Assembly (NCBI GenBank): GCA_945787635.1 | Contig: CALZIK010000146.1 | Coordinates: 1-64,000, forward strand | Source of the DNA: Thermoanaerobaculia bacterium | GTDB taxonomy: Bacteria > Acidobacteriota > Thermoanaerobaculia > Multivoradales > JAHEKO01 | Length of the DNA: 64,000 nucleotides | Reading direction: 5' to 3' | Part shown: piece by piece, positions 47,338 to 56,381 of the stretch | How the letters are laid out: the number at the start of each line of letters is the position of its first letter | Numbering within the stretch: position 1 is the stretch's first letter | The notes under the pieces: model-generated | The model's database searches: none | What the model was told of the DNA's origin: nothing | The model's input: the letters and a program-made list of their open reading frames with translations, nothing else | Translations under genes and position numbers: made by a program

Positions 47338-48666
47338 ATGGAAGGCCAGCTCCAGGAAGGCGCTCTGGCGAGCGTACTTCGCCAGCTGCGACGGCAGAAG
47401 GCGACCGGGATTCTCACAGTCCAAGGCGAGGACGAGATCATCGCGTTTTCGCTGCTGGAAGGCGCCGTGGTTTCGGCCGATGCCCTGAATCAGTCTCTCG
47501 AGGACGGCCTCGGCGAGGTGGTCGTCAAGGAAGGGCTGATCGGCGGCGAAGATTTCGCCGGTCTGGTTACTGAGTACCAGGCCGGAGGGGGGCGTGTGAC
47601 CGAACTGCTGCTCGAGCGTTCGTTTCTTACCCGAGAGCAGCTGTTGGGTGCTCTTCGACGGTTGACCTACCGCTTGAGTCGCATGGCCCTGACCTGGACC
47701 GCCGGTGAGTTTCGCTTCTACCTGGGAGACGACGTTGCCTATGAAACGGGAGTGATCCCTCTGGGCATCGACGAATTGCTGATTCGAGCTGCCGATGACC
47801 TGGGCACGGCGGGGCCTTTTTCCAGTTATGTGGCCGAGGCGGCAGCCGCCTATCAGCCGATCCTGGGGCCGGGTGAGGACTCGGCCCTGCCCAAGGAAGT
47901 GGTCGAAGAAGATCGGCCCCAAGCCGAGCTTGTCTACCGCGCGTTGTCCGGAGGCAAGAGCCTCACCCGGATCGCCGATGAGACCGGGATTTCGGTTTTT
48001 ACCGTGCGAGCGCTGGTCGCCCACTGGCTGCAGTGCGGACTGGTTCATCCGTCCGCCGGCCAGCCTGCCGCGCAGCAGGTAGGGCCATCGGCGAGCGGCC
48101 CAATCGCCGACCTGGGGCTCGATGCCCTCCTGGTCGAGCCCCAGGATCCGGAGCCGGCCGAGGAAGAACCGCCTTCGGAGCCCGAGACGTCGGTTCGGAG
48201 CCCGGCGCCTGGCGGGCCGGCGGTCGCCGCCTGGCCGCCCCGAGCGATGGGTGTGGCGTTCTTCCTGGCGGTGCTGTGGGTGCTGGCCATGGTGCCGGGA
48301 CGGCTCTTGCTTCCGTTTCCTTGGCAGGGTGGCCTGCGGGAAGCGTTCGACGGCGAGCGCGTCGAGGCGTCGGTTCTCAAGATCGATCGCGCCGCGGCTG
48401 CGTTCTTCCTACTCGAAGGAAGGTATCCGGAGGATCTCTCGTTGCTGGTCGCGGATCGGATGCTGGCTCCGACCGCGACAACGGATCCCCGCGGGCGGCG
48501 CCTGGTGCTGTCCGCCGGGCCGGCCAGCTACGTGGTTCAGCCGGCGTCGAGCGAAGGCCTCGAAGACGATGGTTGGTCTGGAGCCATCGGTGACAACTTC
48601 CTGCTGGATCCCCAGTTCCTGGCCTCGAACGGCGCGTCGGAGCCTCTACTCGTCCTTCTCGACTAG
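47338..48666 (+). CDS. DUF4388 (PATAN) domain protein with C-terminal membrane helix
   Basis: A 442-residue protein. Residues 1-150 form a DUF4388 domain: QLQEGALASVLRQLRRQKAT, GILTVQGEDEIIAFSLLEGA, LTWTAGEFRFYLGD. A winged-helix-like stretch (SLTRIADETGISVFTVRALV) follows, then a Pro/Glu-rich linker, one membrane helix (MGVAFFLAVLWVLAMVPGRL, about 302-321) and an extracytoplasmic tail that resembles the C-terminal beta part of type II secretion pseudopilins (RYPEDLSLLVADRMLAP, then DPRGRRLVL). Whether the tail is pilin-like is inference. ATG 47338, 4 bases after the preceding stop. Confidence 0.78.
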   Translation: MEGQLQEGALASVLRQLRRQKATGILTVQGEDEIIAFSLLEGAVVSADALNQSLEDGLGEVVVKEGLIGGEDFAGLVTEYQAGGGRVTELLLERSFLTREQLLGALRRLTYRLSRMALTWTAGEFRFYLGDDVAYETGVIPLGIDELLIRAADDLGTAGPFSSYVAEAAAAYQPILGPGEDSALPKEVVEEDRPQAELVYRALSGGKSLTRIADETGISVFTVRALVAHWLQCGLVHPSAGQPAAQQVGPSASGPIADLGLDALLVEPQDPEPAEEEPPSEPETSVRSPAPGGPAVAAWPPRAMGVAFFLAVLWVLAMVPGRLLLPFPWQGGLREAFDGERVEASVLKIDRAAAAFFLLEGRYPEDLSLLVADRMLAPTATTDPRGRRLVLSAGPASYVVQPASSEGLEDDGWSGAIGDNFLLDPQFLASNGASEPLLVLLD

Positions 48667-48761
48667 GCGGGGACCGGGCGAGAGGAACCGCGGTTCGGAG
48701 GAAAAAGGCGTGTCTGGAATAAAATCTTAGCGTTTGAGTGTTAGGTTTAGTGTAGGTCGGT

Positions 48762-48790
48762 CTTGACAAAGATCGACTAAGATTCATACT
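48762..48790 (+). promoter_or_regulatory. Predicted dnaK promoter with overlapping HAIR-like inverted repeat
   Basis: In the 183-base gap before dnaK, TTGACA (48763-48768) and CATACT (48785-48790) with a 16-base spacer form a sigma-70-type promoter. The stretch CTTGACA-7 bases-ACTAAGA (48762-48782) is an imperfect match to the HspR operator consensus CTTGAGT-N7-ACTCAAG and covers the -35 box. Because an HspR-like gene ends this operon, autoregulation is plausible. No CIRCE element was found. Confidence 0.4.
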
Positions 48791-48849
48791 TGGATACTCA
48801 CGCGGCTCCGCCCCGTTTCGCGTCGAGTTTCATCAGGAGGTAACGAACG

Positions 48850-50772
48850 TTGAGCAAGATCATTGGAATCGACCTGGGAACGACCAATTCGGTGGTAGCC
48901 GTGATGGAAGGCTCCGAAGCGAAAGTGATTCCCAACTCCGAGGGCAACCGCACCACACCTTCGGTCGCGGCCTTTACCGATAGCGGCGAGCGGCTGGTGG
49001 GCCAGGTGGCCAAGCGCCAGTCGGTGACCAATCCGAAAAAGACCATCTACTCGATCAAGCGCTTCATGGGTCGACGGTTCGACGAGGTCAGCGAAGAGCT
49101 CAAGATGGTGCCCTACGAGGTGGCGGACGCCGACGGCGGGCTGCGAATCGCGATCGATGACAAGAAGTACTCACCCGAGGAGATCTCGGCGATGACCCTG
49201 CAGAAGCTGCGTCAGGCGGCCGAAGACTATCTCGGCGAAAAGGTGGAAAAGGCCGTCATTACGGTGCCGGCGTATTTCAATGACGCCCAGCGGCAGGCCA
49301 CCAAGGATGCCGGCAAGATCGCCGGGCTCCAAGTCGAGCGACTGGTCAACGAGCCGACCGCCGCGGCCCTCGCCTATGGTCTAGACAAGAAGAAGGACGA
49401 ACTGATCGCGGTTTACGATTTCGGCGGCGGTACGTTCGATATCTCGATTCTCGAGGTCGGAGATGGTGTGGTCGAGGTCAAGGCGACCAATGGCGATACT
49501 CATCTCGGTGGCGACAATATCGATCAACGGGTGATCGACTGGCTGCTCGAAGAGTTCAAGCGCGACCAGGGAATCGACCTGGCCAAGGACCCGATGGCCG
49601 TGCAGCGGCTCAAGGAAGCCGCGGAGAAGGCCAAGATCGAGCTGTCGAGCGCGCAGGAGACCGAGATCAACCTGCCGTTCATCACTGCCGACGCCTCCGG
49701 TCCGAAGCACCTCAACCTGAAGCTGAACCGCTCGAAGCTCGAGCAATTGGTCGAAGACATCATCAACCGATCGATCGCGCCCTCGAAGCAGGCGCTCAAG
49801 GATGCCGGGGTCGACGCCAGCGAGATCGATGAGGTGGTTTTGGTCGGCGGTCAGACCCGAATGCCGGCAATCCAGAAGCTGGTCACCGAGACCTTCGGCA
49901 AGGAACCGCATCGTGGCGTGAATCCCGATGAGGTGGTGGCGATCGGTGCGGCGATTCAAGGCGGCGTCCTGCGCGGTGACGTCAAAGACATGCTGCTTCT
50001 GGATGTCACGCCGCTGTCGCTCGGCATCGAGACTCTCGGCGGCGTCTTCACCAAGTTGATCGACCGCAACACGACGATTCCAACCAAGAAGAGTGAGGTC
50101 TTCTCGACCGCCGCCGACAATCAGACCTCGGTGGAAGTGCACGTCTTGCAAGGTGAGCGCGAGATGTCGAAGGACAACCGGACTCTGGGCCGCTTTCACC
50201 TGGTCGGCATTCCGCCGGCTCCGCGGGGTGTGCCCCAGGTCGAGGTGAGTTTTGACATCGACGCCAACGGCATCATGAACGTGTTTGCGAAGGACCTGGG
50301 TACCAGTAAGGAGCAGAAGATCACCATTACCGGCTCGAGCGGCCTCAAGGAGGAAGAGATCGACCAGATGGTCGGTGATGCCGAATCTCACGCCGAAGAG
50401 GACAAAGCTCGGCGCAAGAAGGTGGAAGGGAGAAACCAGCTCGACCAGCTCGTCTACAGCACCGAGAAGATCTACGAGGAGCACAAGGAGAGCCTGAGTG
50501 CCGACGACAAGGGCGAGCTCGAGTCGGCGCTCGAGTCGGCCAGGAAGGCTCTCGAGGCCGATGAGCTGGCCGATATCGAAAGCGCGACTGCATCGCTGAC
50601 CCAGGCGTCTCACAAGGTCGCCGAAGCGATGTACAAGCAGGGCTCCCAGGGTTCCGATGGCGCGGACGGCGGCGCGGGCGCCTCTGGCGACGCGCAGGCC
50701 GGCGGCACCGACAGCTCCGACGAGGAAGTCATCGACGCGGAATACGTCGACGTCGAAGACAAGGCAAGCTGA
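48850..50772 (+). CDS. dnaK: Chaperone DnaK (Hsp70)
   Basis: A 640-residue Hsp70 with full domain order: ATPase domain ([18 protein letters not shown], then [20 protein letters not shown] and [18 protein letters not shown]), substrate-binding domain (about 385-505; [20 protein letters not shown]) and helical lid. The last 40 residues are Gly/Ala/Asp-rich and end in [16 protein letters not shown], close to the usual EEVD-like bacterial tail. Start is a TTG at 48850 with AGGAGG about 10 bases upstream. Followed by hsp20 and hspR in the same direction; grpE and dnaJ are not adjacent, so the operon is split from the usual set. Confidence 0.98.
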   Translation: MSKIIGIDLGTTNSVVAVMEGSEAKVIPNSEGNRTTPSVAAFTDSGERLVGQVAKRQSVTNPKKTIYSIKRFMGRRFDEVSEELKMVPYEVADADGGLRIAIDDKKYSPEEISAMTLQKLRQAAEDYLGEKVEKAVITVPAYFNDAQRQATKDAGKIAGLQVERLVNEPTAAALAYGLDKKKDELIAVYDFGGGTFDISILEVGDGVVEVKATNGDTHLGGDNIDQRVIDWLLEEFKRDQGIDLAKDPMAVQRLKEAAEKAKIELSSAQETEINLPFITADASGPKHLNLKLNRSKLEQLVEDIINRSIAPSKQALKDAGVDASEIDEVVLVGGQTRMPAIQKLVTETFGKEPHRGVNPDEVVAIGAAIQGGVLRGDVKDMLLLDVTPLSLGIETLGGVFTKLIDRNTTIPTKKSEVFSTAADNQTSVEVHVLQGEREMSKDNRTLGRFHLVGIPPAPRGVPQVEVSFDIDANGIMNVFAKDLGTSKEQKITITGSSGLKEEEIDQMVGDAESHAEEDKARRKKVEGRNQLDQLVYSTEKIYEEHKESLSADDKGELESALESARKALEADELADIESATASLTQASHKVAEAMYKQGSQGSDGADGGAGASGDAQAGGTDSSDEEVIDAEYVDVEDKAS

Positions 50773-50833
50773 ACGAGGCGCGGCCCGTGGCGACCAGTCC
50801 GGGCCGCACCTGCGATAACCCAAGGACACCGAG

Positions 50834-51289
50834 GTGAGCTCCAAACGCCAACTCGATCAACTCAGGCGACTCCGGCGCAGGCTGGGATCGTTTCTGGACG
50901 AGTCCCTGGTCAACGAGGCGCTCGGCGGCGCCAACCCGGAGACCCCGGGAGCGTGGGTACCCCCAGCCGACGTGCTCGAGACCGCGGATGATTTCCTGAT
51001 CACGGCGGAGTTGCCCGGCGTGCTCCGCAAGGATCTTGCCCTGCGTCTGGATGGAACCAGGCTCGAGCTCAGAGGTCGCCGCCGGCCCCCCGCCGAAGCC
51101 GGTAGCTTTCACCGGCTCGAGGGCCGCTACGGCACGTTTCAGCGGCTGATCGACTTGACCGCGGAGGTCGATGAGGCGGGTATCGAGGCGACGCTCGATG
51201 ACGGGGTCCTTGCCATTCGGATTCCCAAGAAGAGGCGCGGGATGGGGCGTCGTGAGATCCCGGTGGACTGGGAGGTCGACGATGCCTGA
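50834..51289 (+). CDS. Hsp20 / alpha-crystallin family small heat-shock protein
   Basis: A 151-residue holdase chaperone. The alpha-crystallin domain spans about residues 42-135: WVPPADVLETADDFLITAEL, PGVLRKDLALRL, and GTFQRLIDL, and it ends in DDGVLAIRIPKK with the usual A-x-x-x-n-G-v-L pattern. A short basic N-terminal arm and an IPV-like C-terminal motif (EIPVDW) for oligomerisation are present. GTG start at 50834. It overlaps the hspR start by 8 bases and lies 61 bases after dnaK, pointing to a heat-shock operon. Confidence 0.93.
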   Translation: MSSKRQLDQLRRLRRRLGSFLDESLVNEALGGANPETPGAWVPPADVLETADDFLITAELPGVLRKDLALRLDGTRLELRGRRRPPAEAGSFHRLEGRYGTFQRLIDLTAEVDEAGIEATLDDGVLAIRIPKKRRGMGRREIPVDWEVDDA

Positions 51290-51659
51290 GCGCAGGCGCA
51301 AGCGGCGGTATCTCAGAATCTCCGCCGTCGCGGAGCGTTTCGAGATCCACCCGCAGACCTTGCGCCTCTACGAACGAGAGGGTCTCATCCAGCCGAGACG
51401 CAGCGCGGGCAACACCCGCCTTTATGATGAGCAGACCATCGAGCGCCTGCGAACCATTCTGACGCTCACTCGCGACCTCGGCGTCAATCTCGCCGGCGTC
51501 GAAGTGGTGCTCAACATGCGCGAGCAGATGGAGTCGATGAAATCGGAGATGGACGAGTTGCTGGAGACCCTCAAGGTCGAGCTGGCGGCCAAGAGAGCGG
51601 GCGTCGAGCGGCGCTACGCCCTCGAGAAGTTCGGTGGCGGGCCACCCACCAAAATCTAA
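51282..51659 (+). CDS. hspR: MerR-family heat-shock repressor HspR
   Basis: A 125-residue regulator with a MerR helix-turn-helix (YLRISAVAERFEIHPQTLRL, then YEREGLIQPRRSAGNTRLYD) and a coiled-coil dimerisation helix (MREQMESMKSEMDELLETLK). The text ILTLTRDLGVNLAGVEVVLN matches HspR rather than other MerR proteins. HspR represses dnaK operons in actinobacteria and other phyla with DnaK as co-repressor; here it closes a dnaK-hsp20-hspR operon, so feedback control is likely. ATG 51282 lies inside the hsp20 end. Confidence 0.9.
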   Translation: MPERRRKRRYLRISAVAERFEIHPQTLRLYEREGLIQPRRSAGNTRLYDEQTIERLRTILTLTRDLGVNLAGVEVVLNMREQMESMKSEMDELLETLKVELAAKRAGVERRYALEKFGGGPPTKI

Positions 51660-51736
51660 TTTCGGCGGTCAAATCATTGACTCCCGGGACTCCGCCGCGC
51701 GCCCGTGGGGCTTTCCAGGCGTGCTACGATGCGGCC

Positions 51737-52522
51737 ATGTCGGCAGGAGAGTTTCCGGCAGGAACCTGCCCCGAATGCGGTGGGAGAGGCTGGGTAATCG
51801 CCAATGACGGGGGCGCGGGAACCGCGTCGCCGTGCGGTTGCCGCGGGGAGCATCTGGGACCGAGGCTCTTGTCCGTCGCGGGCATTCCGGATCGCTACGC
51901 GAAATGCAGCTTCGCCAACTTCGAGATCGACCAGGAAGGGCGGCTGCTGGAAGCTCGCGAGCTCTGCAGTCGCTATGTCGATCAGTTCCTGACCGACTCG
52001 GGGCGGTTTGCCGAGGGCGGTCTGCTGCTGGTCGGACCCCCGGGGGTCGGTAAGACGCATCTCGCGGTTTCGGTGCTCAAGGAGCTCATCGAGCGCTACC
52101 ATGTTCGCGGACGATTCGAGGACTTCACCTCCTTCATCCATCGCATTCAGGCGACCTTCGAGCCCGGCACGGTCGATTCCAAGAACGCGATTCTCCGGCG
52201 AGCCACCCAGGCCGAGCTGTTGGTTCTGGATGAGCTCGGGGCGCAGAAGCCATCGGAATGGGTAACCGAGATCCTCTATCTGGTCATCAACACCCGCTAC
52301 AACTCCAGGCTGCCCACGATCTTTACCACCAACCTGCGCCTGGACGCGGCGAACCCTCAGAATGCACCTCTCGACCGCGAGCGGTCGTTGCCGTCGGAAG
52401 ATCCGTTGTCGTGGCGAGTGCCTCGGCGTCTCTTGAGTCGGCTGTACGAGATGGCGCGCCCCATCGCGATTGACACCGTGGACTTTCGTCACGAGGTCAA
52501 GAGGTATCAGCATGCTTTTTAG
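51737..52522 (+). CDS. DnaC/IstB-like ATP-binding protein
   Basis: A 261-residue AAA+ ATPase. N-terminal zinc-binding pairs (CPECGGRGW and CGCRGE), Walker A LVGPPGVGKTHLAVSVLKE, Walker B LLVLDELGAQ and sensor-1-like TIFTTNLRLD are visible. The pattern and length match DnaC/DnaI-type helicase loaders or IstB-like ATPases; the cysteine-rich N-terminus recalls DnaI. No transposase neighbours it, so a replication or housekeeping role is more likely than an insertion-sequence helper. ATG 51737 is used; 60 bases further upstream stay open. Confidence 0.82.
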   Translation: MSAGEFPAGTCPECGGRGWVIANDGGAGTASPCGCRGEHLGPRLLSVAGIPDRYAKCSFANFEIDQEGRLLEARELCSRYVDQFLTDSGRFAEGGLLLVGPPGVGKTHLAVSVLKELIERYHVRGRFEDFTSFIHRIQATFEPGTVDSKNAILRRATQAELLVLDELGAQKPSEWVTEILYLVINTRYNSRLPTIFTTNLRLDAANPQNAPLDRERSLPSEDPLSWRVPRRLLSRLYEMARPIAIDTVDFRHEVKRYQHAF

Positions 52523-52528
52523 CCGCCG

Positions 52529-53497
52529 ATGAGGCTGTCCGCGATCGACGCGCTCCGGCACGGTCTGCTGAACCTGCGAGCCAATTGGCAGCTGATCCTG
52601 GTGCAGGGTCTTCAGAGCCTTCTGGTACTGGTGATCGGGCTGGTGGGCCTGGTCCCGATCTTCATGGTGCTCGGATTCGCCTTCGTTCGCGCGGCGTTCA
52701 CCCGGTTCGGCTCCGGCGGCGAGGCCGAGCTGGTGGAGCGGGTCCTCGCGCAGGGTGTTCCCCTGATCGCCGCCGTACTGGTTTCGACCTTGATCTGGAC
52801 CGTGGCCTTCGTCGTCTACTGCTACATGCAGGCGGGGGTCCTGGGGACCCTCGCGGCGGGCGAGCGCGCCGCCGGGCAATATGGCAAACGCTGGGTCGAT
52901 TTTCGCCAGTTCTCAGTGCGTGGCTTCTTCGCGCACGCCGAAGAGCTGACCTGGCCGATTTTCTGGTTGCTCAACATTTTTCTTTTGGTGGGTACGGTTG
53001 TCTTGCTGGTCTTCGGCATCGGTGCGTTGCTGGTTGTTTCGATCGCCATTGGCGACGGTTTCGCCTCCGGCGCCGGTTTCGAACGGCTGGGCGAGCTCGG
53101 CGTCGGCATCGCCTTTCTCGGCTGCTTCGGAGTGATTGCGATCGCGATCTTCTCGATCTTTCTTTCGATCTGGATGCAAGTCGCCCTGGCCGAGCTTGCG
53201 ATCGGCACCCGCGGCGTGTTCAGAGCCACTCGGTCGGCGCTGGCGATCTTCGGCCGCAGGCTGCCCGGCCTGGCGCTGCTTTTCCTGCTCTTGATCGTGG
53301 CGTCAATGGCGATGGCCATCGTGTTCATGCCGCTGTCTTTGGTCACCGAGTTCGTGCTCAAGGATCGAATCTCGACGTATCTCGCGGGGCAGGCGATCTT
53401 CACGCTGCTGCAATGGCTTCTTGGGGGCATCATCAACCTCGGATGGTCCGGCACGATCATCGCGCTCGCGGCCGGAGAGCACGGAGATCGGCCGTGA
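52529..53497 (+). CDS. Polytopic membrane protein, function unknown
   Basis: A 322-residue protein with about six to seven membrane helices (LVLVIGLVGLVPIFMVLGFA, PLIAAVLVSTLIWTVAFVVY, FWLLNIFLLVGTVVLLVFGI, LALLFLLLIVASMAMAIVF). No catalytic motif is recognised. The helix-rich fold with an amphipathic N-terminus (LSAIDALRHGLLNLRANWQL) resembles DUF975/DUF4013-like membrane proteins. The start is 6 bases after the DnaC-like stop and its stop overlaps the SpoIID-like gene (GTGA), so it is in one operon with them. Confidence 0.72.
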   Translation: MRLSAIDALRHGLLNLRANWQLILVQGLQSLLVLVIGLVGLVPIFMVLGFAFVRAAFTRFGSGGEAELVERVLAQGVPLIAAVLVSTLIWTVAFVVYCYMQAGVLGTLAAGERAAGQYGKRWVDFRQFSVRGFFAHAEELTWPIFWLLNIFLLVGTVVLLVFGIGALLVVSIAIGDGFASGAGFERLGELGVGIAFLGCFGVIAIAIFSIFLSIWMQVALAELAIGTRGVFRATRSALAIFGRRLPGLALLFLLLIVASMAMAIVFMPLSLVTEFVLKDRISTYLAGQAIFTLLQWLLGGIINLGWSGTIIALAAGEHGDRP

Positions 53498-55764
53498 GGC
53501 TCACCACGAACTCGCCCGGGAGGATTCTCCTGGTGGTTCTGGCGCTGGCCTGTGCGCGGGCCGTGTTGCCACCGGAGCCAACCGCGTCGGCGCCGCTCGC
53601 GACCCAGCCGATCGCCGCGGAGAGCCTGGAGGCCGAGGCGGCTTCCCCGAATACTGCCGAGATCGTGCCCATTCGCGGCGACGCTCCGATTCCCGGCCCG
53701 GTCGGGAAGCGGACTCCGCCGGGGATCCCCGAGCTCGTCCGTGTGGGTCTTTTGACCGACCAGGAATCGATCGAGCTACCGTGCTGCAATTCAGACGTGA
53801 CGGCGATCGTCGGAGGACGCGCCCTGGTGGCCGTCGAGAGCATTGTCGTCGAGCCCGCGGTTGAGCGATCGAAAGGGGGCACCCTCCGGCTTCAGATCGC
53901 GGCTCTGCGCGACGAGGAACAGGCGCTGCAGCTCGCACGGACGGTGGAAAAGACCATGTCGACCCCGACCAGCGTGGTCTTTGATGCCGGCACCGGCCTC
54001 TATCGGATTCGCGCCGGGAGCTTCAGCGAGCGTGAGCAAGCCGAGGAGGCGAGACGGTTCTTCAACCAAAACAACTTCCACGAAGTCTGGGTGGTCGGCG
54101 AGCAGGCCACTCTGGTCAACCCCGGCTTGAGGGTCGAGCGAGGCGACCGCGCGTGGGTAGTTCCGGGTCGCTGGCTGCGGGTCAAGTCAACGTCAGGTCG
54201 CGGCCTCACCATGGCGGACAAGACCTACCGGGGAGATCTCCTGGTTTATTTGAACGATCGGGGCACACTCAATCTGGTCAACGAGATCGGGCTCGACGAC
54301 TATCTGCGTGGGGTGGTGCCGCGGGAGATGGGTCCCAAGATTTTCGACAACTTGGACGCGCTCAAGGCCCAGGCGGTCGCCGCACGGACCTACACGCTCA
54401 GGAACATGGGCGAGTTCTCCGAGGAGGGTTACGACATCTGCGCAACTCCGCGCTGTCAGGTGTACGGCGGCATGGGCGCCGAAGACGCGCTCTCGGATCG
54501 GGCGGTGCTCGAAACCTCCAGCGAGGTCCTCCTTCACGACGGCTTCTACGCCGACGCCCTCTACAGCTCGACCTGTGGTGGCCATACGGAAGATGTCGAA
54601 GTGGTTTTTCCGCTCAAGAACGAGGCCTACCTGCGGGGCGTCCCGTGCCTCGAGGCCGGGGTGGATCGTTTGGGCGAAGCCGGTGGGCGAAGTGTCTCGC
54701 TCGCGGCGGGCGTGGTGAGCCGGCTGGCGCCGGCGAGCTCTTCGCCCATGGCCGCGGCCGACTTCGCCGCCCGGGTACGCAAGCTCACCGAGCTGGCGGG
54801 GCTCTCGACTCCGAGCGACTCCCTGACCTCGCTCGAAAGGCGCCAGGTGCAGCGCTTTCTGACCGCGCAGCTCGGCCTGGAGCTCGATGCCCGGTTGTTC
54901 GTGTCTTTGGAGGACGTGCCTTACCTTCTGGAGGGCTCGCCCGCGAGTTGGGAACCGGAGGATCTTCAGCTGGCCGCCTTCCTGACCCAAGCGGGTCTGC
55001 TCACGGGGCCGCTTGACGAACCGCTGACCGACGAAGCGATCGAACAGACGCTGTTTCAGGTGGCGGTGTTTCTTCAGCTGGTCGAGGTGAGGGAGGTTCG
55101 CTACCTGGGGCGGACGCAGAACCAGATCGCCGTGCGCGAGAGCGGCGAAGAGCGCCGCCTGGATCTCGATTCCCGGTTGCTGACGTTCCGGCTCCTCGGG
55201 CGACGCGAGGAAGCCGCTCCGGTCACGCTCTTGCCCGGAGACCGTCTGACTCTGTTCCTGAGCGCCGGGCGCCTCGCCGCCCTCCGGCACACCGTCGATC
55301 CCGATGGAGTCGCATTCGATCGAACCAGCAACAGGAGCACCTGGACCCACTTTCGGGCCGACTCCGAGCTGAGCGCTCGGGTTGCAGAGCGCTATCCGGG
55401 GCTCGAGTTCGGCCGCTTCGAGATTCTCGGCCGGGGGGTGTCGGGGCGTGTCCGTGAGATCGAGATCTTCGGAAACGACACCGAATCGGTACGGATTCGC
55501 GGCCTCCCGATTCGGTGGACCCTCGATCTTCCGGACACCCTGTTCACTGCCCGCCGACTCGATCCTCCCGGGCGGGAGGGTGGCTGGCTTTTTTCAGGCC
55601 GGGGTTGGGGGCACGGCGTCGGACTCTGCCAGGTCGGATCCTACGGCATGGCCCTGCGCGGACACGACTATCACGACATTCTCAGCCACTACTACAGCGG
55701 CGTCGAGATCGCTCGAATCGGCGCGACCGTCGAGAAGGCGCACGAGCCGGCGCTCGGCAGATGA
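53494..55764 (+). CDS. SPOR-SpoIID (LytB) domain exported protein
   Basis: A 756-residue envelope protein. The N-terminus is a signal/lipoprotein-like peptide (RILLVVLALACARAV). Residues about 130-205 form a SPOR domain (LRLQIAALRDEEQALQLART, RIRAGSFSEREQAEEARRFF), which binds denuded glycan. The SpoIID/LytB domain follows, with the catalytic glutamate region GVVPREMGP, YSSTCGGHTEDVE, and at the far C-terminus GRGWGHGVGLCQVGSYGMAL. SpoIID is a lytic transglycosylase acting on peptide-free glycan. An insertion of about 300 residues splits the domain. GTG 53494; the frame is open far upstream but out of homology. Confidence 0.88.
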   Translation: MRLTTNSPGRILLVVLALACARAVLPPEPTASAPLATQPIAAESLEAEAASPNTAEIVPIRGDAPIPGPVGKRTPPGIPELVRVGLLTDQESIELPCCNSDVTAIVGGRALVAVESIVVEPAVERSKGGTLRLQIAALRDEEQALQLARTVEKTMSTPTSVVFDAGTGLYRIRAGSFSEREQAEEARRFFNQNNFHEVWVVGEQATLVNPGLRVERGDRAWVVPGRWLRVKSTSGRGLTMADKTYRGDLLVYLNDRGTLNLVNEIGLDDYLRGVVPREMGPKIFDNLDALKAQAVAARTYTLRNMGEFSEEGYDICATPRCQVYGGMGAEDALSDRAVLETSSEVLLHDGFYADALYSSTCGGHTEDVEVVFPLKNEAYLRGVPCLEAGVDRLGEAGGRSVSLAAGVVSRLAPASSSPMAAADFAARVRKLTELAGLSTPSDSLTSLERRQVQRFLTAQLGLELDARLFVSLEDVPYLLEGSPASWEPEDLQLAAFLTQAGLLTGPLDEPLTDEAIEQTLFQVAVFLQLVEVREVRYLGRTQNQIAVRESGEERRLDLDSRLLTFRLLGRREEAAPVTLLPGDRLTLFLSAGRLAALRHTVDPDGVAFDRTSNRSTWTHFRADSELSARVAERYPGLEFGRFEILGRGVSGRVREIEIFGNDTESVRIRGLPIRWTLDLPDTLFTARRLDPPGREGGWLFSGRGWGHGVGLCQVGSYGMALRGHDYHDILSHYYSGVEIARIGATVEKAHEPALGR

Positions 55765-55815
55765 CTGGGAGCTTCGATTCGAGCCCAGCGCGCTCCACGC
55801 TAGCGAGGGATTCCC

Positions 55816-56376
55816 ATGGCGAGTGAATCCGAAGTGCGAGATCTTGTCCGTCGCGCGGTCGAGGAGATGGTCGCGGTCGACGCGCCACCGTGTGAAGATC
55901 CGGCGCCGGCGGGTTCTGCCCGGATCGCGATCGGTGCCGATCACGGAGGCTACGCCCTCAAGCAGAAGCTCCTGGCCCACCTGGGCGACCAGGGGATCGA
56001 GGTCGTGGATTGCGGTACCTCCGGTTCCGAGGCGGTCGACTACCCGGACTTCGCGCACGAGGTGGCGCGCCGCGTTTCCATGGGAGAATGCAGCCTTGGA
56101 ATCGTCATCGACGGCGCGGGAATCGGTTCAAGCATGGTAGCCAACAAAGTACCCGGTGTCCGAGCGGCGCTCTGCTATGACATCTCCTCGGCGCGCAACA
56201 GCCGCGAGCACAACCACGCCAATGTCTTGACCCTGGGCGCCGGGTTGGTTGGAGAGAGCCTGGCGCGCCAGATCGTCGATACCTGGATCGCCACTCCATG
56301 GGGTGGTGGGAGGCACGCTCGGCGCGCAGCCATGATCGATCAAGTCGAAAAGAAGTACACGAAGGTCGTGAAGTAG
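55816..56376 (+). CDS. RpiB/LacAB-family sugar-phosphate isomerase, BMC-associated, atypical active site
   Basis: A 186-residue protein; residues about 34-186 are an RpiB fold (ARIAIGADHGGYALKQKLLA, VVDCGTSGSEAVDYPDFAHE, NSREHNHANVLTLGAGLVG). Residues 2-20 (ASESEVRDLVRRAVEEMVA) form an amphipathic helix followed by a Pro-rich linker, the layout of a BMC encapsulation peptide. The catalytic cysteine of RpiB in the CGTGIG motif is replaced: the text is GIVIDGAGIGSSMVANK, so both Cys and Thr are missing, and the mycobacterial-type Glu is absent too. Ribose-5-phosphate isomerase activity is therefore uncertain. It opens the BMC operon, 5 bases before deoC. Confidence 0.85.
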   Translation: MASESEVRDLVRRAVEEMVAVDAPPCEDPAPAGSARIAIGADHGGYALKQKLLAHLGDQGIEVVDCGTSGSEAVDYPDFAHEVARRVSMGECSLGIVIDGAGIGSSMVANKVPGVRAALCYDISSARNSREHNHANVLTLGAGLVGESLARQIVDTWIATPWGGGRHARRAAMIDQVEKKYTKVVK

Positions 56377-56381
56377 GCTCG

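Noticed and set aside
48729-48756. TTAGCG...GAGTGTTAG as a CIRCE (HrcA) element upstream of dnaK
   Set aside because: Only one half-site is close to the consensus and the 9-base spacer is absent.
51737-52522. DnaC-like ATPase as an IstB transposition helper
   Set aside because: No IstA transposase or terminal inverted repeats nearby; the cysteine-rich N-terminus fits a helicase-loader type better.
52585-53493. Upstream extension of the SpoIID frame
   Set aside because: It is an Arg/Gly-rich shadow of the membrane protein gene; GTG 53494 gives a signal peptide and the GTGA overlap.
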